This document shows, in pieces, positions 12,810-25,183 of a stretch of 64,000 bases of DNA. The notes beneath the pieces were generated by a model. That model made no database searches. It was not told where the DNA came from and worked only from the letters and a program-made list of their open reading frames with translations. How positions within the stretch are numbered: the first letter of the stretch is position 1; each line of letters opens with the position of its first letter. Position numbers and translations under genes: made by a program. The stretch comes from Podaxis mareebaensis (Eukaryota; Basidiomycota; Agaricomycetes; Agaricales; Agaricaceae): NCBI GenBank assembly GCA_018524725.1, contig JAEUWP010000057.1, forward strand, positions 18,008-82,007, in the 5' to 3' direction.

Positions 12810-14048
12810 CTACTTGCTCCTCTTGTAGATTTTACCCAGGAAACTCTCAAACACCTCCCTGCGCAAGGTATTCTCTTGTTCAAACTCGGGCACTTTGGCA
12901 ATCCTAGCACGAATAAGACCGACGACATTTTCTTCATAAGCCGCATATTTCTCGTGAATTCCAATCTCCTCAAACACGGCCTTGACCTTGAGTTCGCTTT
13001 CACCACCGCTTGGTTTCTTCCCATAATGCTCGTCGAGGATTTGACGCTGGGCGGGCGTGGCGTGGAGAAGAGCGGTATTGATACACCACGAACACTTGTT
13101 GTCAATGATATCAGTGCCGATCTTGCCTATTTGTTCGGGCGTTCCGGAGAAATCGAGGTAGTCGTCTTGGATCTGGAAGTATTCTCCGAGGGGAAGTAGG
13201 ATGGATTTGGCAATATCATAAGGATCTTTAGGTGGCTCGGAAGGATCGTTGGAGGGTATTGGGGTATGGGGGATGCCACACATGTACATCGCGCAGGCTA
13301 CAGGGAGGTAAAAGGAATAGAATGCGGTCTTCCAGATGACAATGAGCGAGTGGCTATGGAATATCAGTCAGGGCCGGAGACCGTATGGTGAGCGATACGA
13401 ACCGTTCAAGGGAGAATTTGTCGAGGTTGACTTGTTCAGGTGCAGTGATCAGATCGATAAGCTGGCCGATCTCGGTCTGCCACGTCGTTTCGAGGAAAAC
13501 TTCAAGGAGATCGACATAGTACGGTTCATTTCTGAAGTACGATTTGAGGAGACGATAGATGGCTGAGCAAAGCATAAATGAATCGTTGATCGCGATCATG
13601 CCGACATTCGGATTGCGGTACCAGCACGGCTGCCCACGACGAGTAATGGAGGCATCCATCATGTCGTCGGCTACGAGGAAATACGCTTGAAGCTGGGACA
13701 GTTGAGTTGAGTTCGAAGTGGTAGTAGGAACATGACCCACGAATTCAATGCACCAACCCAGGACAGCAGCTTTGAGATATTCCTCATCAGTCAAGGGACG
13801 CCGCTTGAGAATCGCGACAGAATCGACGACGGACATGCCACGGTTGAGCTTGCCTCCGGGGACATTGTAGTCGAGGTTCTGATACGATTAGCCAAAGTCC
13901 CGACAAAGGAACAACAAGTGCTTACTTTGTGATACCACTCAACGACTTCCTCAGGGATGTTTTCCTTCCTGAGTTCGGCAAGGAGCTCATCGGCGACCTT
14001 TGCGTAAACTTTTTCGAAGCGAGCACGAGCAGCCGCTTTGTCGGTCAT
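12810..14048 (-). CDS. ERG20: farnesyl diphosphate synthase
   Basis: Makes farnesyl diphosphate from dimethylallyl and isopentenyl diphosphate for sterols, ubiquinone, dolichol and prenylation. Exons (complement) 13926-14048, 13741-13878, 13403-13692 and 12810-13353 sum to 1,095 nt, or 364 residues. The first aspartate-rich motif is DDMMD within [21 protein letters not shown]. The second is DDYLD within [16 protein letters not shown]. The two residues before DDMMD (VA) and the basic C-terminal end (YKRSK) fit FPP rather than GGPP synthase. The 48-nt intron before LQAYF is a multiple of three and could be mistaken for coding sequence. No terpene cyclase lies nearby, so this is the housekeeping copy. 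Confidence 0.95.
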
Positions 14049-14519
14049 GAGGGGATAAGGAAAGAAGCGTTGATAATCAGATGATGTTTATTGTTGTGGT
14101 TATGCATTGCCTTATGTCTAGCCCTCAGGCCTCATTCCTCTGTCTCGAGGACAAAAGCCACCACTTATTGTTTAAAGCAACCCACTACGCAGCGTGGGTA
14201 ACTTGGGTCAATGCATGCGAAACACGTGGACGAGATTGTCAACTTGTAAAGATCGCGCAATAGATTCCGTCGCCGCACACTGTATATAGACACTCCTTCA
14301 ACTTTCCCTGGATAATTATACCTTGCGGACACTAAACACTACTGCCTGAAACGTCTGATGCGTCTCCGTCGGCTCAAGTGAGGGGACTGGTAGACTTAGG
14401 AATGACTCAGCTATCGTCATTCACTATGCTCTCCTGGCCTATCACGGTGGTGGCAACTTACTAAATGTCGAATCGGCAAACACACAACTGGTATTTATGT
14501 CCCAGATGAAACCCCTCAT
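14049..14519. other. intergenic
   Basis: About 470 bases between the FPP synthase start and the stop of the HPP gene, both on the minus strand. It should hold the FPP synthase promoter. No motif is certain. Confidence 0.4.
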
Positions 14520-15380
14520 CTAAACAACACTGCTAGCGTCGGAATCAGGAGGTTTACGTTCGGTGACAGGACTGCTGGCCCGCGTGACATCGCCCGAAGG
14601 CAGGTCGGATTTTGGAGGTGGGGGTGCTACCGGAACAGGTGGAGTAAACCAAAAGACCGGATACCTTCGTTGAATATTGTTGATGAGCAATGCAACGCCG
14701 AACGCGAGTGAGGATGAGAGAAGGACAACGGGAAGATAGTACCAGCCTATATCACGGATTTCTTTGCTGACGGCCGGCAGGAGTGCCGTTGCGCCTAGTA
14801 TCGTGGATCAGGAATTCCATCAACACTCCTCTACTCCTACTCACCTGCGGGAGGGTGTGTTGTCTGGGTCACTTGCATCACAACAATCGCCGTTGCACAG
14901 GAAAGAGATGCCGCTAGCCACGCGAGCTCGTTAAACCGCTCTTCTGTGGGTAGCAGCTGGAACAGCTTCGTGATAATAACCCCCGTCAAAGCGCCGAGAA
15001 AATGACCACCGAACAATGCTCTAGGTTGCGCCAGAGGCGCCTCAATCGCTCCATAAACTAGGACTGCAGAGGCACCCTGGGTCGGACGAAATCACCAAGC
15101 AGTTTAGAAAGCTGAAGAGGGTAGTGGCAGCGAGACTCACATAGCTGGCAACAATGGTGGGTACCTTCCGCCTCACAAAATAATGTGCTTGCTCAAACAC
15201 TGCCTGAATGACTGAAATGCCGCAGAATGCCCCTATGAATGACCAAAACCAGATAATGTAGTCTGGTGGCTTTGTGACTGGGGCAGAACGATAGCCAAAC
15301 CATCTGTTGAACCATGAAGGCAGGGGAGCGAGGACGTTGCGGTTGAACATTGCATGACTCCGGGAATTCCTGAGAGACAC
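14520..15380 (-). CDS. HPP-family integral membrane protein
   Basis: Contains the family signature: THPPAGATALLPA, split by an intron after the alanine of HPPA. Before it are hydrophobic segments (IIWFWSFIGAFCGISVIQAVF; ASAVLVYGAIEAPLAQPRALFGGHFLGALTGVIIT) and after it WYYLPVVLLSSSLAFGVALLI, so four to five membrane spans. The C-terminal tail is proline-rich and polar. Three exons are seen. Plant and cyanobacterial members have been linked to nitrite transport; the role in fungi is not settled. The start at 15380 is the upstream-most plausible ATG, and a second ATG lies 11 codons on. The stop is the complement of 14520-14522. Confidence 0.85.
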
Positions 15381-17384
15381 CTTTTGAAGGGTTTCTAGCC
15401 AGTTCCAGCCGAAGCACTACACTAATTTGTCACAGTTAGTCACAGGGGTGTCACCAAACTGCCGAATTGCTCGGTTGTCCTCCAAAGGGATGTCTCCGGA
15501 ACCACCTCCATTATGATCTTATGATCCATGATCTCTCCGAAATCCCCCGTTTCTCTCGACAACATAACCCGATGAACTTGCATCGTTCTGTTCTGATCAC
15601 TTACAGACCTGCCAGTATTCGGACTGCCCCTAAATTTATCCAACGTCACCCTGAACCCAGTCCAAGTTGAGTTGTTTTTCCCTTGGTTTCCCACCAGCAA
15701 GACGTCGCGGTGCAAAATATTTGGCCACGGGCTGTCTTGGGGATCTCGAACACGGTAACATCGCAACCCCAGGCCTTGAGACAACTGAACTCGCGGTAAA
15801 CCTACCTGTGTTGGATAAATTCAGTTCTTAAGAACTTGTCATCACGATCATCCGCGGATGTCCTTAGCAAGATCCTCGCTATTATTATCATGCTGAGACG
15901 CCCATCAAATAAACATCACTGACGTATCCCCATTCGTTTTTTCACTTCCTCCGTTAGCGGGGCAGCCAAGTCAGACCCCAAACTGCCAATCAGCTTTCTG
16001 AGCACCTTGTGTAGCGCCATAGAGAAGCCACGCGACCATTATATTGGGTATCGGATTCACCATTTTCTCCGTCGCCTCCTGTCCAACCAGATCGAATGAA
16101 CTTACACTAGCTATTGCGCAATAAAGCATACAAGCGAGGAGTGGATGTACCGATTTGGTGTGTACGGTGCGCTACCGTCCCCGTCGCACTCCGACCCTGT
16201 CGATTGATCCTAACATGCACTCTGACCCTGCCGATGGGGATCATAACCCTGAGGAAGCCTCAAGATGCGGAGAGCATATTTGAACCTAGAACCAGTGCCG
16301 GGATCGTCTATAGCACGCCCTTTAGACAACCGTCTACTACCCGTTTGACCTGCGTCTTCAAATCGTTCCTTCCTTATGTTTGACCACAGATCTTCTCAAC
16401 TCTGACATTCCCTGCGAATGGATTCGTCTACTCATAACACATGGTCGCTTGGGCATGAGCATACGATTTTGATTTTGGAGAAGACCGCACACTGCTCATT
16501 CTCATGCCAAAGCATCAAGCAACCATAAGTAAAACGTACCGCTGTTGGCTTCTCCTGTGCCGCTACCTCATCTACCTAGATTTGCATCACCAACGGCAAG
16601 GTATGACAAGATATGACTCCAATGAGGGCGCTCAAAACATAGAACACACCGCATCATCAAATTTTTACTCCATAGACTCCCAAGCCAACTTTGTTAACTG
16701 AAATTCCAAACTTAGTCTGCATCATTGATCTCAGGATCCACTCATCTCTTTTTTTTTTTTCTTCAGAGTCCGCAAGTGGGAACACCGCATCTATAAATAC
16801 CTTCTCCAGTATTGCACCTCCACTGTCCACCTGCTCCTCAAGAAATGGAATACGTTCGATTATTTAGCGCTTGGCAGGCTCCAACGACAATACGAACTAT
16901 ACGAGAGTCGAGAAGTATCAAATTTGAATTAATAAAACTACCGAGAAGATTTGACCTTGAGCGGCGCAGAAATACAACCACGCGGTGCCATGGAGAGCAA
17001 ACAATCAAGGAATTGTAATGTCTATCACTAAATAGCTTCGTTGCTTCGATGGCAGTTGTTGTAGTTTCATAACGGCGATCCACTCAATTAACAAGTAGAG
17101 ATGCGACCTACTTGCAGAAAGATCGGACTGTAAAGAAATAGATCCGGCTCTCAGATGTTTACGGGGCTACATCATGACGCCTAGATGGATGTTGATGCTC
17201 GCTTCTACATGTCACCCCATGTAACCTGTGAAGCAAGGACATTCCAAGGTGGTTTCTGATGCACCGGTATCATGCAAGGACAAACTCTTACCAGCAGGAA
17301 ACAAACGTCCGTTAATAGAGAATAAATAGGCTCTTGTCTAATCCAGGCCCCCGCAAACTTCGCATCTTGCCCAGTCTCCAGAAA
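15381..17384. other. intergenic, no gene recognised
   Basis: Two kilobases between divergent HPP and P450 genes. Open frames of 60-115 codons occur on both strands without recognisable domains or a coherent exon chain. A T run is at about 16750 and a TATAAA-like stretch at about 16793, too far from the P450 start to be assigned to it. Confidence 0.45.
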
Positions 17385-19464
17385 ATGACTACAACATCTA
17401 TCCACGCAAATACCTTCACCATTCTCCCAATCGTTAACCTAACCTCGCAATTCCTAACGCTCGCAGTTATTACCACTGCTGTGATTTACATCCTATATGG
17501 AACATATCATAAACGCAAACTAGTTGACAAAGACGGTAACGGTATACCTCACGGCCCTGTTGGCCTTCCAATCGTCGGTAAGTATTCAGCTCAATTCCAG
17601 TTTCACCTAGTATTTACCTATTCATTAGGCTCGTTCCCGTTTCTTACGCATTATCCCGAGCTCACCCTTGACTATTGGGCGAAACGCTATGGCCCCTTGT
17701 ATTCCGTTTGGCTGGGTAACCAACTTTTCGTTATCGTTTCGGATCCCAACATCGTCAAAGACTTGATGGTCACCAACGGTGCCATCTTCTCCTCCCGCAA
17801 GGAAATGTTTTTGAAGTCTCAAATCATTTTCGCTGGCCGTGGGATTACCGCTACTCCTTACAATGACAGATGGTTTGATAATCTTCTAATGTATAACAAA
17901 GGGCTATCGTTAACAACTTCTCAGGAGGAAACACCGTAGAATCGCGAACTATTGGCTCAACAAGGCGGCTGTTGAAGGATACACCGAAGTCCTTGATTAC
18001 GAGGCTACAGTCCTTGTCCACGACCTTTACAAGTATGGTCAGGGAGGATCCGCACCAATTAACCCACAGCCACACGCTGGTCGTTGTTCACTTAACAACA
18101 TGTTGACAATTGTCTTTGGCATCCGGACGGATTCAATTGGTCATCCCCTTGTAGGACGGGCTTTGAAGCTTTCTCGCGAGTTCATGTTCGTACCCTATTG
18201 CATTCCTTCGTTCATTGGCTCAAGCTATCATACAGGAATTGCACTGGGCCAGTCTCCAACCTGGTCGATTTCGTTCCCGTCCTTCAACATCTCCCTAACT
18301 ATATGACAACCCGTGCAAAAAAACTCCATTCGGATTTAGTGGAGACGTATGGGGGCATGATCAAGGAGATTGAGGCACGGTTGAAGCTTGGGGAGGACGT
18401 TCCCGACTGCCTAGTCAAAACCATGTTACAAAGTCAAAAAGAGGAAAATCTTGATTTCCTCGACATGGCAATCCTCTGTTCTGCTTTCATGATTGGTGGC
18501 GTTGAGACTGTGAGCCCTGAAGCTTCTTACATCATTGGGTTGTCCTGATCTCGCTTAGACCGCATCTATCATGCAATGGTTCTCAGCGTTGATTCCCGCG
18601 TACCCACATATTCAGCAAAAAGCACATGAGGAGCTTGACAGGGTCGTCGGCCGCGACCGCTTGCCTACGATAGACGATGAGAAGAACTTGCCATACATAC
18701 ATGCAATCATCAAGGTGAGTACCATAGGCTCGTATCTTATTCTATTCTTGGATCGCTACGCCAATCTCACAACGATCTCATTGTATCTTCTATTTATACT
18801 CTTCTATTTCCTAGGAGGTTGAACGGTGCCATAACCCATTCTGGCTTGGTACCCCACATGTCAACACTGAAGACTTCACGTATCGCGGCCAGTTTATTCC
18901 AAAGAATACTGTTTTAGTTCTGAACACCGTAAGTCATAGACTCAATACTCGTTCTCGTGACACACACCTCTAATTTATGGTGACTATAGTACACCATGCA
19001 CCACGATTCTCAGAGGCACCCTGACCCATTCACTTTCAAGGTTCGTTCTCAGGCTCTCTAATCGTTTCTGATTCCGGCTCAACTCACTATCTTCCTGGCA
19101 GCCGGAGCGATATATCCACGACAAGACACTCTCATCTGAATCTGCCCACCTTCCCAACGCAATGGAACGCGACCACTGGATGTTCGGTGTTGGGTGCGTG
19201 TGTCACTCAAGAAGCACTGATTCTTTGCATAAGTTCTCATCGCCTATCCCATCTAGACGTCGTATTTGTCCGGGTATGTGGGTCGCTGAGCGCGAGGTCT
19301 TCCTCGCGATCTCCCGAATGCTCTGGGCGTTTAAGATGGAGGAAATTCCCGGGGAGCCTATAGACCTCAAGGAATATGATGGTCTCTCCGGTCGCTCGCC
19401 CGTACCCTTCCGCATCAAAATGATCCCTCGACACGAAAAGGTTATAGAGGTTCTTGGTCTCTGA
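17385..19464 (+). CDS. cytochrome P450 monooxygenase
   Basis: Membrane-anchored microsomal P450. N-terminal membrane helix (LTLAVITTAVIYILY), then a proline-rich hinge (HGPVGLPIVG). C-helix WRKHRR is restored by splicing a gtttga...ctcag intron at about 17872. I-helix motif is GGVETTAS, ExxR is EVERC, PERF-like is PERY, and the heme loop is FGVGRRICPG with the cysteine ligand. At least eight introns, all GT...AG; two donors (gtttga, gttcgt) are atypical after GT. All conserved parts are present, so it should be functional. The loop CPGMWVAEREVF is typical of large fungal P450 families, but I cannot assign a CYP number. No cluster partners are nearby. Confidence 0.9.
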
Positions 19465-20215
19465 CCTGTATATTTTTCTGACTTAAAAACCTTTCTCGAA
19501 TGTCTGGAGACTTTCGTTCGTTCTCAGGGAGTTCGGCTATCATGTATAATAACAGCTATTAGCGACTAAAAGAATTACACCCACGTAATGTCATTCCGCT
19601 TAACTTCAAGGACGTGTTCCAAGAACATCCTTGATGTATGATATCGTGTAACAAGATTGAATCCATGGATCTACATGATGACGTTACTTGGCCGGAACAT
19701 CTACACTTCATGCGCACACACCAAGTAGTTAGTTAGCTATAGCAAATAGCCAGTGTTTTTCTTTAGCACCAAACCTATGTGATATATAAGATAGGGGAAT
19801 CCAGTGTTTACATCAGCTTCAGAGACAAGAATGAGAAGAAATTAGCTGAACCGCCCCCACGATTCCTATAGACATCGAGATATCTTCTAACGCCATTGCC
19901 TACGTGTTCGGGTCGAACCCCCATCCACTTGACACCGGACATCATATTTACACTGCACCCGTCATACAAGCGATCGCCTATTTTCTTCCCACCTTTCCCC
20001 ACGAATGTCCCCAAACCTTCAACGACGCCTATTTCCGATAAATTCAATGTAGGTTATTTTAGTGAAGCTCATTTCCCATAAATTCAATGAAACTTGTTAG
20101 CCAAATCACTCAATCACATCAAAAGAAGTCAACGAGACAGGGTAAGCGTATAGCTGAATGAACTATATCGTACGAACAAAGGTGAGACGATGATCTACCT
20201 TACTTTTTTGACGAA
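19465..20215. other. intergenic between P450 and Sec31 3' ends
   Basis: Convergent 3' flanks with short open frames only. It probably carries both terminators; I cannot place a polyadenylation signal with confidence. Confidence 0.4.
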
Positions 20216-23200
20216 CTACAACCGCATAATAAGCTGCTTGATCCCCGTCATCCACAAACTAATGTCATCTGTTTGCGAACCACGAGTGAGAAGATCGACA
20301 TGAATAGCCAGGGCAGCGGGACGATCACGAGCAGCCATGGCTGTCAAACTCGCGTTAGTTGCGTGGGATCCAAAACACGCGGAATGGAAACACACCTTTA
20401 GTCAAGTCAACCAACTGCTCCACGACAGGCTTAGACAACGTTTCACAATTCAACGCATCGAACAATGGGTTGATGCGGCGTTCGAGATCTTCCACAAGCC
20501 GTTTCTGCTGGGGCTGCGCTATAATCAATTACCGGTTTGGGCAGCGTCCCAACATATGTACTCACAGGTGTCGTCTGCTTGATCCTTTCCAACTGGTCAC
20601 GTATAACCTGATACGCTGGCTGGGCATAATCGGGAATATGACTTCGATCGCCAGGGGCTATGTGGAAAAGCCAGGTATTAGTAACCAATATTCCATATCA
20701 CTAAGTTCAAAATACGCACGATACTTGGGCTGAGGAGGCTGAGCCTTCGCAGGTGCCGGAGGTCCACCAGCCCTGGGGGGTCCGCCGGCGCCGGGCGGCG
20801 GCGGTGGTTGAGCCCCGCTTACAGACGGTGGGGGATGTGCTGGTCCACTACCGGGCGGCGGCGCATAAGGTCCTGACGGAGCTCCCGGGGGAGGCGCATA
20901 GGGGCCTGGTTGTCCTTGTTGTGCAGGTGATGGAGCATAGGGTCCCGGGGCCTGATGCTGCTGTGGTGGAGAGTAAGGTCCGGGCTGTTGAGTAGTCTGG
21001 GGAGGGCCATAAGGACCTGACGAAGGAGGCGCGTAGGGGCCCGGTGGTGGTGGGGCTGCATGAGCATAGGGTCCTTGACCTGGTTGAGGTCTCCCAAACT
21101 GCGGTGGAGGGGTTTGTCCAGGAACGGGACCGCGTTGAGGTGGAGGAGCATACTGCTGTGGTGTCGGTTGGCGGGGAGGAATCTGCTGACCACCAGGAGA
21201 CATCATCCTGGCCGGCGGGACAATACCACCTTGGGGGGGAGGAGGGTTAACAGTCGTCGATGGGGGTCGAACATGCGGGAATCCAGCTTGCGACGAATGG
21301 GGAGGTCCCGGAACACGGTGCCCTGCAGGTGGAGGTGGAGGTATCGATTGACGGCCTTGGACACTTCCTGGTCTTGGCGGCGGCAGAAGATTCGCTTGCC
21401 CTTGTACATACGGTGATCCCGTTGGTGAGGGGGTTGCATTCGGGAAAGGCGAAGTGATGGCTGCAGGTTTCGCAGCGTTAGGAGTAGCATTGGCAGGAGT
21501 ACGGGAAGGAGGAACGACGGGTGCATCATTCCATCCACCGTTATCCTGACGTTTGGGTGGGGGCGGAGGAACAGCAGCCGATCCGTTGGAGGCACGCGGA
21601 GGAGGTGGAATACCAGCAGCAGGTTGTTGAGTGCGAAGGTGAGGGGGTTGGGTAAGTGAAGCAGGGTGAGTATACGTTGATGTATCGCGTGAGTAAGGGT
21701 TCGTCGGTAGTGCAGTAGGTGCGTAGGCGCTAGTAGCCGCCGTAGTCACAGGGGCATACGGTCCAGGAGCGGGAGCGGGAGCAGGAGGTTGGAAACCGTA
21801 GGATCCAGTAGTGGTGGCAAGAGGAGCGGGAGCTGGTGCAGGTGCATAGCCATAGCTAGGCTGCTGAGAACGTGATTGAGACACAGCAACAGAAGGTCCA
21901 GGCGCAGGTGCACTAGAGCTAGCGGCAGGCGTTGAACTAGTAGCAGCAAGGATCCTCTCTCTCTCGGCCGTCAAATCGGCGTTATTCGGACCCTTGTAAT
22001 CTGTAGGGGCCAACTTGACGAAAGCCAATGCCTCCTTGACTAGACCTTGGGTCGACAAGAAATCAGCGTACTCAAAATAGCGATCGTACAAGCTTGCCAG
22101 CTTGTACGCCTTGACTGCCGCGGCATCGGTAATGGAAGAAGCAGCAGAGCTCAGATCCTCGTCCTTGTACTTCGTCGCCGATCGGAACACCGTAACCTTC
22201 TCGATGAAGCTCTGCAGCGCGTGCGCATGCGCCGAGTAGTAAGACCCAGCCAACCCACTTTCCCCAGAAACCAATGCCTTCTCCTCCTCGGACAACTCCT
22301 CAATCCAAATATTAACCAACCTCTCAAGACGGGCGGAAGCGAGATAAGTGAGGGTCGCATTCTTCCTGTATGCACAAGCCTTGACACGAACGTCAGGATC
22401 CTCCGAGTTCTTCGCGACGGTGAACTGGAATTCAAGTCGAGCACCCAACTGCTCCGCAAGACCGGGAAACTCTTCGGGATTAGCAAAAGTGCACAATACG
22501 ACGAAGATTTCTTGCCACTCTTGGAGGTCGGCGTTCTGAACGATATCGGCGAGATCATTGGTGACGATGGACTGGAAGAGGCGCAGGTAGGGGAGGGCAG
22601 TGGTACGACGTTCAAAGTAGGCTTTCTGAGTGCGCTGAAGGAGGTCTTGGCCGCCACGGACAGCGAGGAGAATAGCGTCAGCATATCGCTCCGATGACAG
22701 GCACAGCGAAACAGCAGACTCGAAATCGCCCAAGACGAGAGCCTTCGTCACCAAACGATCCGTTTCCGACTCTTCCGCAGGGTAAATCTTGAAGCTGTTG
22801 TTCTTCAGAATTTCCGAAGTCACGGAGGACGGACCAGAACCAATGGTGGCAGCGACGGAAGAGTCTAGGCCGTAATTGGTATGAGGAACATGAACGGGAT
22901 GGGACCCGCCGTCAGCTTGGGCGACTCCAACGGTGTTGAAGAAGTCAGCGCCGGTGTTGATTTGAGGAGTCCCCGGCCCATCTTCATCTCCAAACAGACT
23001 GGGAACTGTGGTGGTCGATTCTCCGTCTGCACGAAGTCCACTAGCAGCATCAGAGGTGACGCTTGCGCTTATCTCTGAGGGCGTTTTATCACCAGCACCT
23101 TCCTCGTCCGAGACCTCCTGACGTTCTGGTTCGGCGAAGGAGACAACAGGTTCATGTGTGCGTTCCTCAACCACTTCCTCGGAAGATGACTTTGAGAGTT

Positions 23201-25057
23201 TGAGGTTTTCAATCGCTTCGGCGACACGAGCAGCGACTTCGGATTTGGAAAAACCGAGAAGGGTCACGAGTTCGTCCCTCGAGTTCGCGTTGAAGAGGCT
23301 GAGGAGCGCTTTCCAGCCTTCATTGCTGGCTTCCGCACCTGTCGTCTTCTCCACTGCGAACGATTGCAGCGACTCTGCTTCGATAGCGCCTTGGAGTTTC
23401 TTCGCCCGCTCGACTAGCTCTTGCTCGGTTACAACCTGGCGAATGTGCACGACACTGCTCTGGTTTTTTCCTTGGGCGCTTGGGAGATTAGAAACGGAGA
23501 TCAACTTCCCTCCGAAGCCGAAGGAACTAGAGATAGGACGGCGGAGCCATTTGGGAGGTTGCTTGAGGGAGAGCGTCCCACTCTGCGCAGATTGCGAGTA
23601 ACCGGAAGCATCGAAGATGTCTGTGCCATCGGCTTTGGGAACAGCGGAACGATTGTCTGCCGTAGAAGGCTCGTTAGTTGATTGAATGGAGTGAATGCCA
23701 ATGGTGCCATCGAAGAAAGCGGTAGCAAGGAGATCAGGGTTGCGAGGACACCAATCGACTTGGAACGCCCAGTTGTCACGGGAGGGTAGCTAGAAGGAGA
23801 TGTGAGTATATACGGACAGGATGCTAAAATGGTGATATACCTCGCCAATAATTTCTGATGTTTGCGGATTCCAACACAGAGCACGATTATCCTTGCCGCA
23901 CGAAAGAAGGAGGTCCGCGTCCTGCTTACACCACGACAACGAGAGAACACCTTTTTCGTGACCAGTGAGGATCTGGATATTGAATCAGTACCGTTGGAAG
24001 GTGTTGAAGTGACCGAAAGCGAACCTTTTCTGGAGCACGAGCGTTACGAAGATCCCAAACCATGATGATAGGTGACGAGTCGTCTTCTGATGCTGTAACC
24101 AGTCGAGTAGCCTGCAGACGATGAGAATAGTTTGAAGTTAAGAAATGATAAGACACACGTTGTCGGGGTGCCAAGCGATATCACTCATTCCTCTCCTTCC
24201 ACCAACAGCCAAACCTCCACCGGTAGCAACCTGACCCGCCAGAGTACCAGCTCCACCACCATAAGCAAGAGCAACCACCTCACGCTTCCCCCTGAGATCC
24301 CAGACGATGGTATATCCAGTGCTGCTAGCACCGGCAAGGACGTATTGGACTTGTTGATTCCATGCAACGGATGTAATCTCGTCAAGTTTTGTGCTCCGCG
24401 CGCCAGGTGTAGGAGCGTAGGGTTTGCTTGGGTCTTTGAGGTCCCAAATGTACACCTAACACGAATAAAAGCCGGAACGGGACAGGTAAGGAGGTAATGG
24501 GCGTACCTCGCCACTGACACCACCAGATGCAAGAAGGTTTGTTTGAATCGGGTTAAAGTCGAGGCCACGTACCGGGCCAGTGTGTGTCGTGTTGCGGAGG
24601 ATTAACGAGTCTGGCCTGGGATTTGGTCAACACGGTTAATACATGATCAACGAGAGCACATACCCCTGGCCACCAAGAATCTTTGCAGGATCCCACAACG
24701 CGAGTTCACCATTTTCGAGGCCGGCAGCAATGACACCACGCGGCCGACTTGGGTCGAGGTATCCCCAAGCGAGACGATTGAATCTGAGAAGATGATGGGA
24801 ATTTGCGCGTAAATCGGAAGAAACAAAGAAGCTTACCGAGCAGTATCCGTCACAGAACCCTTGGGTCCACGGGTTGGATCAACACCGAGGTCGAGCTCAT
24901 CCCTGTCAAGGAAATTAGGAGCCCAGATTTCGAGTTGGCTCTCGTTGCTGAAAGACTCGTCAAGAGCACCAGCAACGGTACCAGTGGCCAACAGCGGCAA
25001 CGATGCCTCCGGTGACCAGGCAAAGGTAGAGGTCCTGTGGATTTCCTTGAGCTTCAT
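20216..25057 (-). CDS. SEC31: COPII coat subunit Sec31
   Basis: Outer coat subunit of COPII vesicles, acting with Sec13 at endoplasmic-reticulum exit sites. The start at 25057 gives [16 protein letters not shown], the expected N-terminus, leading into [10 protein letters not shown] and a seven-blade WD40 region spread over six or more exons ([57 protein letters not shown]). A long exon (20658-23504) holds the alpha-solenoid ([19 protein letters not shown]) and the proline-rich segment that contacts Sec23. After two more introns the end reads [12 protein letters not shown], then [11 protein letters not shown] and [13 protein letters not shown], the conserved C-terminus. The stop is the complement of 20216-20218. 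About 1,300 residues. Confidence 0.95.
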
Positions 25058-25183
25058 GAAAGACTTGGAGATGAAACGGAATATCCATCTCAACTGACAC
25101 GTCGTATATCATCCCCCGTCCGGCCCTTAATCCCACGTGATTCCTTCTCCCGTGACCTCACTCTCTCCTTTCTTCTTTCGAAC
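25058..25183. promoter_or_regulatory. short shared promoter of Sec31 and the pterin-dehydratase-like gene
   Basis: Only 126 bases separate the start codons of two divergent genes, so both promoters and 5' leaders must lie in or across this stretch. Pyrimidine-rich on the + strand around 25140-25175. No clear TATA box. Confidence 0.6.

Noticed and set aside
15440..16701. Open frames of 65-115 codons in the HPP-P450 interval
   Set aside because: No recognisable domain, no consistent splice chain, and composition like intergenic sequence.
12810..19464. FPP synthase, HPP protein and P450 as a terpenoid cluster
   Set aside because: The prenyl synthase is the housekeeping ERG20 type, no terpene cyclase or other tailoring enzyme is present, and the genes are 1-4 kb apart with different orientations.
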